Assembly: GCF_000430585.1 (NCBI RefSeq)
Contig: NZ_AUMH01000002.1
Location: 62,001 to 126,000 of the forward strand
Length of the DNA stretch: 64,000 bases
DNA from: Alicyclobacillus herbarius DSM 13609
Lineage (GTDB): Bacteria; Bacillota; Bacilli; Alicyclobacillales; Alicyclobacillaceae
Direction: 5' to 3'
A program made the translations under genes and the position numbers. A model generated the notes under the pieces. It worked only from the letters and a program-made list of their open reading frames with translations. It did not search any database and was not told the DNA's origin. This document shows positions 35,701-43,711 of the stretch, piece by piece; the stretch's first letter is position 1; the number at the start of each line of letters is the position of its first letter.

Positions 35701-36651
35701 GCCCGTCAGCAGGTGGCGCATCTCGACCGCGAAGCGGCTCTCTGGCGGGCCCGCGTGGAGGCGGCGGAGCAGAGCCTGGAGAAGGCTGAGACGGCGCTTC
35801 GGCAAGCCTTGACGGACGCCGGCTTTGTCTCCGTGGGCGACGTGGCGGACGCGCGCCAGACGGAAGCGGAACGGGCCGAGGCGAAATCGCGCATCCAGGC
35901 CTATGAAGAAGAAGACCGACGCCTGCGAGCCGAGCGGCAGCGTATCGTCCAGATGCTGGCGGGGCGTTTTGTGGACGATGATACGTGGGACAAACTGTCG
36001 ACCGCCCGCAGCCAGGCGGAGGCGGCGCACAGTGCCGCCATCCGTGAACTGGGGCGCACTGAGGAAGTGGTGCGCGACTTGGAGCGCCGTCACGGCGAGT
36101 GGCAGGAGCTGGAGCAAGAGCGGAGGAAGCTAAAGGCCGAGTTGGACAACCTGCAGACCCTGCGGCAGCTCTTTAGCGGCAACAAGTTCGTCGAGTTTGT
36201 CGCCCAGGAGCAGCTGGAGTTGGTGGCCCGCCTGGCGTCCGACCGGTTAAAGCAGCTCACCCGCAATCGTTACGCCCTGGAGGTCGCGGCGGATGGCCGC
36301 TTTGTCATGCGCGACGACTTCAACGGGGGCGTGCGGCGGCCCGTGACCTCGCTCTCCGGCGGAGAGACGTTCCTGACGTCGCTGGCTTTGGCCCTCTCTT
36401 TGTCCACCCAGATTCAGCTGCGCGGCCGGCATCCGCTCGAGTTTTTCTTCCTCGACGAAGGGTTCGGCACGCTCGATCCGGAACTCCTAGACGTGGTTAT
36501 GTCCACGCTTGAGCGGCTGCGCCTGGAGCGCCTGACGATTGGCGTCATCAGCCACGTGCCGGAAATGCGAGCACGCATGCCGCGGCGTTTGTTGGTAGAG
36601 CCGGCCGAACCGAGCGGACGCGGCAGCCGAGTGCGGTTGGAGTTCGCCTAG
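32719..36651 (+). CDS. sbcC: Exonuclease SbcCD subunit C (Rad50-like ATPase)
   Basis: Large SMC-like ATPase, 1310 residues. Walker A GPTGSGKSTILDAMTLALYG near residue 34, Q-loop LPQGRFAEFL and N-terminal ATPase lobe are followed by two long Ala/Glu/Gln/Arg-rich coiled-coil arms. The zinc hook Cys-x-x-Cys lies in EACPVCGSPHHP near residue 593. The C-terminal lobe has LSGGETFLTSLALALS and Walker B FFLDEGFGTLD. It is longer than the usual ~1050-1130. Insertions next to the hook and a repeat-like DGAQMSDGAQMPDGA segment (about 840) account for the excess. The start is GTG. Confidence 0.95.
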   Translation: MKPIELRIRGLHSFREEQVIPFAELAEDGVFGIFGPTGSGKSTILDAMTLALYGTVGRADHNTRGILNHAEDRLAVVFEFAIGSPGERRRFRVERTYRRRDEIAVQNVRSRLIDLTAGEGVVLADKDSEVTARIKEILGLELDDFTRAVVLPQGRFAEFLNLRGADRNRMLQRLFALERYGDGLMQRLRERLDGCQLGLKGVVSRQQGLGDASPEALTAAREALKAALQAEEETRKALAAAQAAFDEARAVRERQGELAKVEQALAGHEQAASAVVEWRKRLERAEAAERVWPLAEARAKALREAEIVRVKQRETEDARGRAKEEEQTAQTAHEAARQQLDAEQETLLGRRQRLLELEQTERELAGLRRRLAELETKRQGLDAEAAEKASAQERLQEQLQDAETALAETEAELAANRVPMPLRQALQAAKDAQVRYQQAADEWQRLRAELRERDQAKAEAHALAMRIGAEHEAAEQAWADLRIKWDESATPPIVEEDLQQALTHIKVSGKPLWEAWRNGLSRWQERLARCQAAEAAYAAAQEQVTAAERALEQAMAQLDAAKQQREAALWADNLALAARLREGLQEGEACPVCGSPHHPALVPSEGGLSAKQSSGAGTATGDSFAEGSADAFGTSPRPASEDGHATGLKAAEAVLRQAEENAAGAQARVQAEGQALTKASYQWESARQALAEEAALLAQVYQQIVAAWPEWAPPAEAAPHSTPESAPLSDGDQDGNQGPHLSVAACRAFAQFLKAEQERLAVLQQRLEGWRQKRRELEEQLARQNDERQRAQAERVRAETALAAANKEHQRVEADCAEAQRRLHAAWIAWQETLTAAGAQMSDGAQMPDGAAAAALGTAGTETVGADAADVADAADIQARARAAEAWLDQALAAVDERDRQVEAANRRREDARRVQQQNQPVLAQLTAELQALADARTHIQWQMEQCEAEVNQKAFALAAETGGVPIAEALAALDERRRQLTEAVQETAERLEQARQQVAHLDREAALWRARVEAAEQSLEKAETALRQALTDAGFVSVGDVADARQTEAERAEAKSRIQAYEEEDRRLRAERQRIVQMLAGRFVDDDTWDKLSTARSQAEAAHSAAIRELGRTEEVVRDLERRHGEWQELEQERRKLKAELDNLQTLRQLFSGNKFVEFVAQEQLELVARLASDRLKQLTRNRYALEVAADGRFVMRDDFNGGVRRPVTSLSGGETFLTSLALALSLSTQIQLRGRHPLEFFFLDEGFGTLDPELLDVVMSTLERLRLERLTIGVISHVPEMRARMPRRLLVEPAEPSGRGSRVRLEFA

Positions 36652-36768
36652 TAGCGCGGTTCCCGCAGCTGGCGGGCTGGGAGTCCGATGGGGCGCTACG
36701 TGATGGAGAAACCGTCACAAGGGTGGGCCAAGAACCGAGCAGGCGAGCGGGGGAGTCGGGCAACAGCC

Positions 36769-37500
36769 TCAATTCCGCTCACCAGCCTGACGCAGAAGGG
36801 CGAGTTCGGTTCGCGAGAGTTCTCGGTACTCTCCGGGAGCCAAGGACGCGTCGAGTTCCAGCGGCCCCATCGCCAGGCGCTTCAGGTAGACGACTCGCTT
36901 GCCGACGGCGGCAAACATGCGTTTCACTTGATGAAACTTCCCTTCATAGATGGTCAATTCGACCTCTGATTCCGGGCCTTGCGTGAGAATTGTCAGTTCT
37001 CCCGGCATTGTCTTGTACCCGTCATCGAGTACCACTCCGGCCGCAAACGCCTGTCCGTCGGCCTCCGTTACCCGGCCTTCCACACGCGCGAAGTAGCGCT
37101 TGGGGACGTGCCGGTTGGGGGAGATCAACTGGTGCGCCAGTTTGCCGTCGGTGGTCAGGAGCAACAGCCCCTCCGTGTCCTTGTCCAGGCGCCCGACCGG
37201 AAACGGCTGGAACATCCGCAACTCGGGTTCAATCAGGTCAAGCACGGTGCGCTGGGATGCGTCCTCCGTGGCGGAGAGCACCCCTTGCGGTTTGTTCAGC
37301 ATCAAGTAGAGATGCTCGCGGTACGCGATGACTTCGCCGTCCACCTCGACCGTATCCGTCTCCGGGTTGACGTACATGCCCGGATCATGCGCGGGCAGGC
37401 CGTTGACAAAGATGCGTTCGGCGCGAATCAGCTTTTTCACCTGTTTGCGAGTGGCTACCCGCATATGGGTTAACATCCTATCCAGGCGCAGCTTGTCCAC
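36769..37500 (-). CDS. rRNA pseudouridine synthase, RsuA/RluB family
   Basis: 243-residue RNA-modifying enzyme. An N-terminal S4 RNA-binding domain (LDRMLTHMRVATRKQVKKLI, about 3-60) precedes the pseudouridine synthase domain with catalytic Asp in GRLDKDTEGLLLLTTDG near residue 102 and the LNKPQGVLSAT motif before it. EGKFHQVKRMFAAVG is the usual C-terminal motif. The size and short inter-domain link resemble RsuA-type enzymes acting on small-subunit rRNA; the target site is not certain. GTG 37500 lies eight bases after GAGGGGAG; GTG 37509 is too close. Confidence 0.88.
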   Translation of the reverse strand: MDKLRLDRMLTHMRVATRKQVKKLIRAERIFVNGLPAHDPGMYVNPETDTVEVDGEVIAYREHLYLMLNKPQGVLSATEDASQRTVLDLIEPELRMFQPFPVGRLDKDTEGLLLLTTDGKLAHQLISPNRHVPKRYFARVEGRVTEADGQAFAAGVVLDDGYKTMPGELTILTQGPESEVELTIYEGKFHQVKRMFAAVGKRVVYLKRLAMGPLELDASLAPGEYRELSRTELALLRQAGERN

Positions 37501-37584
37501 CTCGACCACTCCCCTCTCGATGTACGAATCCAGTGTACACGCATCGAGTCGGTCCGCCTAATCGAGATTTCCGATAGATGACAA

Positions 37585-37613
37585 TTGACAACCAATGTTT
37601 GCAGAACTATGGT
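37585..37613 (+). promoter_or_regulatory. Candidate promoter of the amino acid permease gene
   Basis: A perfect TTGACA at 37585-37590 is followed after 17 bases by TATGGT at 37608-37613. The start codon is 59 bases further. The surrounding bases are AT-rich compared with the flanking genes. Confidence 0.5.
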
Positions 37614-37671
37614 TATAAATGTGTATTCATTGCAAGATACAGAGAGCGGTCAAGCATAAGGAGACGACAGC

Positions 37672-39108
37672 ATGATGCATACCTTGTTTCGGAAAAAACC
37701 GATTCTTGCACCGACTGCGACGGAGGGACAAACACAAACCTCCGCCCTCAAACGGGTTCTGGGGCCGTTTGACCTGATTCTGTTTGGTGTCGGCGCCATC
37801 ATCGGCACCGGAATTTTCGTTCTGACCGGGATTGTGGCTGCGGAAAAAACCGGGCCAGCGCTGGTCTTATCGTTCATCCTCGCCGGCTTGGCCTGTGCCT
37901 TCGCCGCCATGTGCTACGCCGAACTCGCGTCGATGGTGCCCGGTTCCGGCAGTGCGTATACGTACAGCTACAGTGCTTTCGGCGAGATTGTCGCCTGGGT
38001 CTTGGGTTGGGATTTGATGCTCGAGTACGGCTTGGCCTGCGCGTCCGTGGCCAGTGGCTGGTCCGGCTACTTCCAGGGGCTGCTGGCCGGATTTGGCATT
38101 CACCTTCCACAAGCCATCAGCAGTGCCTATAACCCAATCCATCACACGCTCGTGGATTTACCAGCGGTTCTGATTATGCTGGCCGTCACTACGCTCTTGT
38201 CGCGCGGCATCCGTGCGTCGGCGCGCGTCAACGCCGCTATGGTGCTGCTGAAAGTCGGCATCGTTCTGCTGTTCATCGTCGTCGGTGCGTTTTACGTCAA
38301 ACCGGCTAACTGGAGCCCGTTTATGCCATTTGGCTTCTCCGGTGTCACGGCCGGGGCGGCCACCATTTTCTACGCGTACATCGGTTTTGACGCCGTGTCC
38401 ACCGCCGCCGAGGAAGTGAAAAACCCACAGAAGCACCTGCCCATTGGCATCCTCGGATCGCTCGTGGTCGCGACCGTACTATATATGACGGTGTCCCTCG
38501 TCCTCACCGGGATGGTCCCGTACGTCCGCCTCGACGTGAAGGACCCGGTCGCTTACGCGGTGCAGGTGGTGCACCTCAACTGGATTGCCGGACTGATTTC
38601 GCTAGCCGCCATCATCGGCATCACCACCGTGCTCATCGTGATGAGCTATGGGCAGACACGGCTCTTGTATTCCATCAGCCGTGACGGCCTGTTGCCGAGC
38701 CCCTTCTCCGCTGTGGACAAGCGGCAAACCCCGGTGTTTTCGAATTGGACGACCGGCATTGTCGTCTGCGCGTTCGCCGGTTTTGTGCCTTTGGATACGC
38801 TGGCGGAACTGGTCAACATTGGCACCTTGTTCGCGTTCATCACCGTGTCCATCGGGGTGCTGGTTCTGCGCCGGACACACCCCAACCAGCCGCGCCCGTT
38901 CCGGGCGCCCTTCGCGCCGGTCTTGCCGGCCCTGTCGGTGTTGTTCTGCGGCTATCTGTTGGTTCACCTCTCCCGTGTCACCTGGATTTGTTTTGCGGTA
39001 TGGCTGGCGTTCGGGCTGGTCGTCTACTTCGCGTTTGGCCACAAGCACAGCCGCCTGGCCAGCGGCGCCCCGGCGTCCGTGGTCGATCCGGATCGCATCC
39101 ACGCCTAG
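37672..39108 (+). CDS. APC family amino acid permease (cationic amino acid transporter type)
   Basis: 478-residue integral membrane protein with about twelve to thirteen helices. The first helix has GVGAIIGTGIFVLTG, the substrate-binding unwound segment of APC carriers. CYAELASMVPGSGSAYTYSYSAFGEIVAWVLGWDLMLEY and the FYAYIGFDAVSTAAEEVKNPQKHLPIGI loop are characteristic of the CAT/YfnA branch. AAGGAGACGACAGC precedes the ATG. It stands alone with its own promoter, ahead of the methylcitrate genes. Confidence 0.92.
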   Translation: MMHTLFRKKPILAPTATEGQTQTSALKRVLGPFDLILFGVGAIIGTGIFVLTGIVAAEKTGPALVLSFILAGLACAFAAMCYAELASMVPGSGSAYTYSYSAFGEIVAWVLGWDLMLEYGLACASVASGWSGYFQGLLAGFGIHLPQAISSAYNPIHHTLVDLPAVLIMLAVTTLLSRGIRASARVNAAMVLLKVGIVLLFIVVGAFYVKPANWSPFMPFGFSGVTAGAATIFYAYIGFDAVSTAAEEVKNPQKHLPIGILGSLVVATVLYMTVSLVLTGMVPYVRLDVKDPVAYAVQVVHLNWIAGLISLAAIIGITTVLIVMSYGQTRLLYSISRDGLLPSPFSAVDKRQTPVFSNWTTGIVVCAFAGFVPLDTLAELVNIGTLFAFITVSIGVLVLRRTHPNQPRPFRAPFAPVLPALSVLFCGYLLVHLSRVTWICFAVWLAFGLVVYFAFGHKHSRLASGAPASVVDPDRIHA

Positions 39109-39161
39109 CTGTCGGCATGTCACTGTCGTCCGTTTTCTATGGGAATATCCGGGAGATCCCG

Positions 39162-39189
39162 TTGAGACATTTCGTTTCTGCGCTACAAT
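39162..39189 (+). promoter_or_regulatory. Candidate promoter of the methylcitrate genes
   Basis: TTGAGA at 39162-39167 and TACAAT at 39184-39189 are separated by 16 bases, good sigma-A-type matches. They lie 115 bases before the citrate synthase-like gene, leaving room for operator sequences. Confidence 0.5.
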
Positions 39190-39303
39190 GGAGGAGAGGA
39201 CTTGGGCTTTCAGAGGTGGTCCGGGAAGGGGTTTCAGGGCTCTCGCCCGGCTTAACCCCGTCCGGCCACGCGCTTCAATCACCTGAGAGGGGATGTGTGT
39301 CAG

Positions 39304-40419
39304 ATGGCGACCATTGAGGCGTATCGTCCAGGTTTGGAAGGCGTTATCGCCGCAGAGACAGCGCTTTCATACCTGGATGTGGAGCATGAGGAAATCGTCA
39401 TTCGCGGCTACAATCTCATCGAACTGGCGCAGACGAGACCGTACTTGGATGTGGCGTACTTGCTTTGGGAAGGGCGCCTGCCGGACACGGCCGAGGCGCA
39501 GGCCTTTGGGCAGTCTCTCAGGGCTGAGGGGGGCTTGCCGGAAGGCATTTTTACGTTGTTGCAATCCCTGACGAAACAGACCCACCCCATGGACGCCCTG
39601 CGCACCGGGCTGTCCGCCCTGGCGGGCTTCGACGCCCAACTGGACGACCGTTCACCCGCGGCCAATCGCGAAAAGGGAACCCGCATCTTGGCGAAGATGC
39701 CGCACCTGGTTGCCAACAGCTATCACATCCTGCAAGGTGAAAGTCCCATTCTGCCGCGCTCGGACCTGTCGTTTTCCGCCAACTTTCTCTATATGATTAC
39801 TGGCCGGGAGCCAAGTCCGCTGGAAGCCGCGACGTTTGATCAGTCCCTGATTGCCTACATTGAACACGAGATGCCGAATTCGACGTTTACCGCGCGTGTA
39901 ATCGCTTCCACGCAAGCGGACATCTACGGCGCCCTGACCGGGGCTGTCGCCTCACTCAAAGGCAACCTGCACGGGGGCGCCAATGAGGCGGTGATGCTGA
40001 TGCTGGCGCAGGTCAAGACCGCCGACGAGTTCGAGCAGCTCATCCGTAGCAAGTTGCTGCGCAAGGAGCGGATTATGGGCTTTGGCCACCGGGTCTACAT
40101 GAAAAAACCGGATCCCCGTGCCCTTCTCATGAAAGAGGCGCTAAAGCGCCTAGTGGCGGAAAAGGGGAACGAGGAGCTGCTCGCGATGTGCGAGCGGGGC
40201 GAGGACGTGATGCGCGAGGAGAAAGGCCTGTACCCGAACCTCGACTACTACGCCGCGCCGGTCTACTATCTGCTCGGCATTCCGATTCCGCTTTACACGC
40301 CCGTCTTTTTCGCCGCCCGGACGGCCGGCCTGGTGGCGCACGTGATGGAGCAGCACGCGAACAATCGCCTGTTCCGGCCCCGTGTGCACTATACGGGCCC
40401 GCGCGGCTTGCACCCGTAA
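39304..40419 (+). CDS. prpC: 2-methylcitrate synthase / citrate synthase family
   Basis: 371-residue enzyme that condenses propionyl-CoA (or acetyl-CoA) with oxaloacetate. Active-site regions are visible: NSTFTARVIASTQADIYGALTGAVASLKGNLHGGANE (read in parts) with the catalytic His, IMGFGHRVYMKKPDPRA, and the late PIPLYTPVFFAARTAGLVAHVMEQ with the Arg loop. Adjacent prpD and prpB genes favour methylcitrate synthase (MmgD/PrpC) over plain citrate synthase. GAGGGGAT precedes ATG 39304. The length is typical of type II-like Gram-positive enzymes. Confidence 0.9.
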   Translation: MATIEAYRPGLEGVIAAETALSYLDVEHEEIVIRGYNLIELAQTRPYLDVAYLLWEGRLPDTAEAQAFGQSLRAEGGLPEGIFTLLQSLTKQTHPMDALRTGLSALAGFDAQLDDRSPAANREKGTRILAKMPHLVANSYHILQGESPILPRSDLSFSANFLYMITGREPSPLEAATFDQSLIAYIEHEMPNSTFTARVIASTQADIYGALTGAVASLKGNLHGGANEAVMLMLAQVKTADEFEQLIRSKLLRKERIMGFGHRVYMKKPDPRALLMKEALKRLVAEKGNEELLAMCERGEDVMREEKGLYPNLDYYAAPVYYLLGIPIPLYTPVFFAARTAGLVAHVMEQHANNRLFRPRVHYTGPRGLHP

Positions 40420-40522
40420 CCCCTGCCGCAAGTGTCGGGAGTCTGAACCCGTAACCTACGCGCCCTGTGTCGTCGTCGTGCACTCACCACGGTGCGCGAG
40501 AGGACAGCGGCTGAACCGGCGG

Positions 40523-40542
40523 AGGTCTGCTATGATAGACCT
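40523..40542 (+). promoter_or_regulatory. Inverted repeat around a -10-like element before prpD
   Basis: AGGTCT and AGACCT form a 6-bp inverted repeat around GCTATGAT, which contains TATGAT at 40531-40536 with an upstream TGC. It may be an internal promoter with an overlapping operator in the 156-base prpC/prpD gap. No good -35 is visible. Confidence 0.35.
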
Positions 40543-40575
40543 AGGAAAAGAAATGACAGAAAGGGAGACACACAC

Positions 40576-42018
40576 TTGGCAACCAACCAGAACCGCGAGA
40601 CACAGGTGTATGACCCACTCCTCACCGAGATCGCCAACTATGTCGTGGATACGCCCATTACCAGCGCGGAGGCGTACACCACTGCCCGCTACGTCCTGAT
40701 GGATGCCCTCGGCTGCGGCATCCTCGCCCTTTCTTTCCCGGAATGCACCAAGCTCCTGGGGCCGCTGGTGCCCGGCGCCACCCTGCCTGGGGGCGCGCGC
40801 GTACCGGGCACCAGTTTTGAGCTTGATCCGGTCCAGGCCGCGTTCAACATCGGCGCGATGAACCGCTGGCTGGACTACAACGACACCTTCCTGGCCGCCG
40901 AGTGGGGCCACCCGTCGGATAACCTGGCCGCCATCCTGGCCACGGCCGACTACCTCAGCCGCCAGCGCACCCGGCGCGGCAAACCCGGGATCGACATGAA
41001 AACGGTTTTGACGGCGATGATTAAGGCGCACGAGATTCAGGGCGTTTTGGCGCTCGAAAACAGCCTCAACCGCGTCGGGCTTGATCACGTCTTATTCGTC
41101 AAGGTGGCCTCGACGGCTGTGGCCACGGCGCTGCTTGGCGGCAGCCGCGAGGAAGTCGAGCGCGCCCTATCCAACGCGTTTATCGACAACGGCAGCCTGC
41201 GCACCTACCGGCACGCGCCGAATACCGGATCGCGCAAGTCCTGGGCAGCAGGGGACGCCGCCAGTCGCGCCGTACGCCTGGCCCTGATGGCCATCAAAGG
41301 CGAGATGGGCTACCCGAGCGCATTGTCCGCGCCGGTCTGGGGCTTTGAGGACGTGGTGATGCACGGGAAAAAGCTGACCTTGCAGCGGCCGCTCGGCTCG
41401 TACGTCATGGAAAACGTGCTGTTTAAGGTTTCCTATCCGGCCGAGTTTCACGCCCAGACGGCCGCCGAGTGCGCGATTGCCCTGCACGAGCAGGTCAAAG
41501 ACCGCCTGGACGAGATTGACCGCATCACGATTTACACGCAGGAGTCGGCGGTGCGCATTATTGACAAGACCGGGCCGCTGCACAACCCGGCCGATAGGGA
41601 TCACTGTATCCAGTACGTGGTCGCCATCGGGCTTTTGTTCGGCGACCTGACGGCGGATCACTACGAGGACGACGTCGCGGCCAATCCACGCATCGACTGG
41701 TTGCGGGAGAAGATGACGGTCGTGGAAGACAAGCAGTACAGCCGCGATTATCTCGATCCGGACAAACGTTCGATTGCGAACGCGATTCAGATTCACTTTC
41801 GCGACGGCAGCCAGACGGAGAAGGTGGAGCAACACTATCCGCTCGGCCACCGCTTCCGCCGCGCCGAGGCGATGCCCAAGTTGGAGCAGAAGTTCCTTGC
41901 CAACCTGGAGACCCACTTCGCCAGCAAGCAGGTGGAGCAGATTGTCCGGCTTGTCCAGGACGAGGAACGCCTGATGGAGACCGACGTAGAGGATTTCATG
42001 GACCTGTTTGTGGTGTGA
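40576..42018 (+). CDS. prpD: 2-methylcitrate dehydratase (MmgE/PrpD family)
   Basis: Dehydrates 2-methylcitrate to 2-methyl-cis-aconitate in propionate breakdown. 480 residues of the iron-sulfur-independent MmgE/PrpD fold. Landmarks are [10 protein letters not shown], the [21 protein letters not shown] active-site segment near residue 95, the [22 protein letters not shown] helix and [19 protein letters not shown]. The start is TTG 40576, eight bases after AAAGGGAG. It is followed 14 bases later by prpB. Confidence 0.93.
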   Translation: MATNQNRETQVYDPLLTEIANYVVDTPITSAEAYTTARYVLMDALGCGILALSFPECTKLLGPLVPGATLPGGARVPGTSFELDPVQAAFNIGAMNRWLDYNDTFLAAEWGHPSDNLAAILATADYLSRQRTRRGKPGIDMKTVLTAMIKAHEIQGVLALENSLNRVGLDHVLFVKVASTAVATALLGGSREEVERALSNAFIDNGSLRTYRHAPNTGSRKSWAAGDAASRAVRLALMAIKGEMGYPSALSAPVWGFEDVVMHGKKLTLQRPLGSYVMENVLFKVSYPAEFHAQTAAECAIALHEQVKDRLDEIDRITIYTQESAVRIIDKTGPLHNPADRDHCIQYVVAIGLLFGDLTADHYEDDVAANPRIDWLREKMTVVEDKQYSRDYLDPDKRSIANAIQIHFRDGSQTEKVEQHYPLGHRFRRAEAMPKLEQKFLANLETHFASKQVEQIVRLVQDEERLMETDVEDFMDLFVV

Positions 42019-42032
42019 AGGAGGAACGAGCT

Positions 42033-42950
42033 TTGTCCTGGCTGATTCGAGAACACACAGACCAAGCACAACTGGCCAACCGTTTTCGGAACCTTATTCA
42101 AGGCCCGGAGCTGCTCAAGATACCGGGAGCCCATGACGCCATGGCTGCCCTGGTAGCGCAGCAGGTGGGCTTTCAGGCGCTGTATCTCTCCGGCGCGGCG
42201 TACACCGCCAGTCGCGGCCTGCCCGATTTGGGCATCGTCACGTCCACGGAAATGGCCGATCGCGCCCGTGACTTAGTCCGGGCGACGGGCCTGCCGGTCC
42301 TGGTGGACATCGACACCGGTTACGGCGGGGTCTTGAACGTGGCGCGGACCGCGCGGGAGATGGTGGAGGCGGGCGTCGCCGCGGTGCAGATTGAGGACCA
42401 GGAGATGCCGAAAAAGTGCGGCCACTTAAACGGCAAGAAACTCGTCCCCGCAGAGGAAATGGTGCAGAAAATCCGCATCCTCAAGGAGGTGGCCCCGACT
42501 CTGGTGGTCATCGCCCGCACGGACGCGAAGTCGGTGGAAGGCCTTGATGCCGCCCTGGCACGGATGCGTAAGTACGTGGCAGCCGGCGCGGACGGACTGT
42601 TCCCAGAAGCCCTCTCCAGCGAGGAAGAGTTTGCCCGGGTCGGGCAGGAGCTGGGCCGCGACGTGCCGCTGTTGGCCAACATGACCGAGTTTGGCAAAAC
42701 ACCCTACTTCACGGCCGACCAGTTCGCTTCCTGGGGATTCAAAATGGTCATCTACCCCGTCACTTCTCTGCGCGTTGCGGCCAAGGCGTACGAGCGCGTG
42801 TTCCAACAGATTTTCACGGAAGGGACTCAGGTAAAATCCCTCGAGGACATGCAGACTCGCAAGGAGCTGTACGAGACCATTCGCTACTACGACTACGAAG
42901 ACCTGGATAACCACATCGCAAAAACGGTGCTGCCGGAGATAGGCAGCTGA
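42033..42950 (+). CDS. prpB: Methylisocitrate lyase
   Basis: Cleaves 2-methylisocitrate to pyruvate and succinate, completing the methylcitrate cycle. 305-residue PEP mutase/isocitrate lyase superfamily barrel. LPVLVDIDTGYGG supplies the metal-binding Asp, VQIEDQEMPKKCGHLNGKKLV the catalytic loop with the conserved K-K-C-G-H (about residue 127), and VVIARTDAKSVEGLDAALARM the downstream strand. TTG 42033 is eight bases after AAGGAGG. With prpC and prpD it forms a compact set comparable to Bacillus mmgD-mmgE-yqiQ. Confidence 0.94.
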   Translation: MSWLIREHTDQAQLANRFRNLIQGPELLKIPGAHDAMAALVAQQVGFQALYLSGAAYTASRGLPDLGIVTSTEMADRARDLVRATGLPVLVDIDTGYGGVLNVARTAREMVEAGVAAVQIEDQEMPKKCGHLNGKKLVPAEEMVQKIRILKEVAPTLVVIARTDAKSVEGLDAALARMRKYVAAGADGLFPEALSSEEEFARVGQELGRDVPLLANMTEFGKTPYFTADQFASWGFKMVIYPVTSLRVAAKAYERVFQQIFTEGTQVKSLEDMQTRKELYETIRYYDYEDLDNHIAKTVLPEIGS

Positions 42951-43063
42951 CGTCCGGTTGCTGCCGAAAATCCGGGCGTGACGGATGCGAGGGGCTCACC
43001 GCGAGAGGGACTCACCGTGACTACGATTTGAGCCCATCCAAACACCGCACGCGTTGTCTCCCA

Positions 43064-43125
43064 GGGGCCCAGTCTGAATCCAGGCCTCGCCGAGATGCGG
43101 CGGGCCCTGGTCCAGACTGGGCCCC
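43064..43125. repeat. 13-bp perfect inverted repeat downstream of prpB
   Basis: GGGGCCCAGTCTG at 43064-43076 and its exact complement at 43113-43125 enclose 36 bases that can also pair in part. It could be a long hairpin terminator of the prp genes without a U-tract, or the end of a decayed mobile element, since it abuts a nuclease remnant. Confidence 0.5.
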
Positions 43126-43574
43126 GCGTCGGTATCAAAACCGACCGAGTACGTTTGGCTTTCGCTCTGCATATGCGCTATCAAAAGCGGTCCCAAGAGC
43201 AGGTGTTTCAAAAGGTTGTCGATTTGACTGAAAAAATACCCGATAAGCACGAGCAAAACTATGTGACTGCGCTAATCCTTGGCTTAAGCGGGCGGAATCT
43301 CACCGAGTCGCAAAAGCAGTTGCTCGAGGAGGCGATGAAGATGACGGACATCGTGCGTGAGTTGTGGGCCAAGGCGGAACGCGAAGGCTGGCAAAAGGGT
43401 CTGGAGCGAGGCTTGCAGCAAGGTCTGGAGCAAGGTCGCAAGGAAGGCCGTAAGGAGACCTCTGCACACGTTGCCTTTAAGATGTTGATGGAGGGCATGG
43501 ACCCGGAAGTGGTCATGAAAATTACGGGACTATCCCGCAAGGAACTCGATACACTGCGCCGCAACTTGAATTGA
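43095..43574 (+). pseudogene. C-terminal remnant of an Rpn/PD-(D/E)XK transposase-like nuclease
   Basis: About 130 recognisable residues of the C-terminal part of the recombination-promoting nuclease (Rpn, YhgA-like) family. QEQVFQKVVDLTEKIPDKHEQN is followed by the helical repeat WQKGLERGLQQGLEQGRKEG and a final helix pair. The N-terminal nuclease core with its D, E-x-K residues is missing. The frame upstream of 43140 reads through the inverted repeat and looks random. Rpn proteins cleave DNA and increase recombination; this copy should be inactive. An internal ATG (43173) could still give a truncated product. Confidence 0.65.
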
Positions 43575-43711
43575 ATCTCCCCCCTCGACGGGCCCGACGA
43601 ACTTCGTCGCCGGTCGAGACGGGAAAGTAATTCGCTTGCGAGCAGGCATCAACAGGCTTTGTGCCGTCCATTTTTCAACCCAATTCATCCCCGCCAGCCG
43701 ATATGTCACGC

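Noticed and set aside
39304-40419. Housekeeping citrate synthase
   Set aside because: Sequence alone cannot exclude it, but linkage to prpD and prpB makes methylcitrate synthase the better call.
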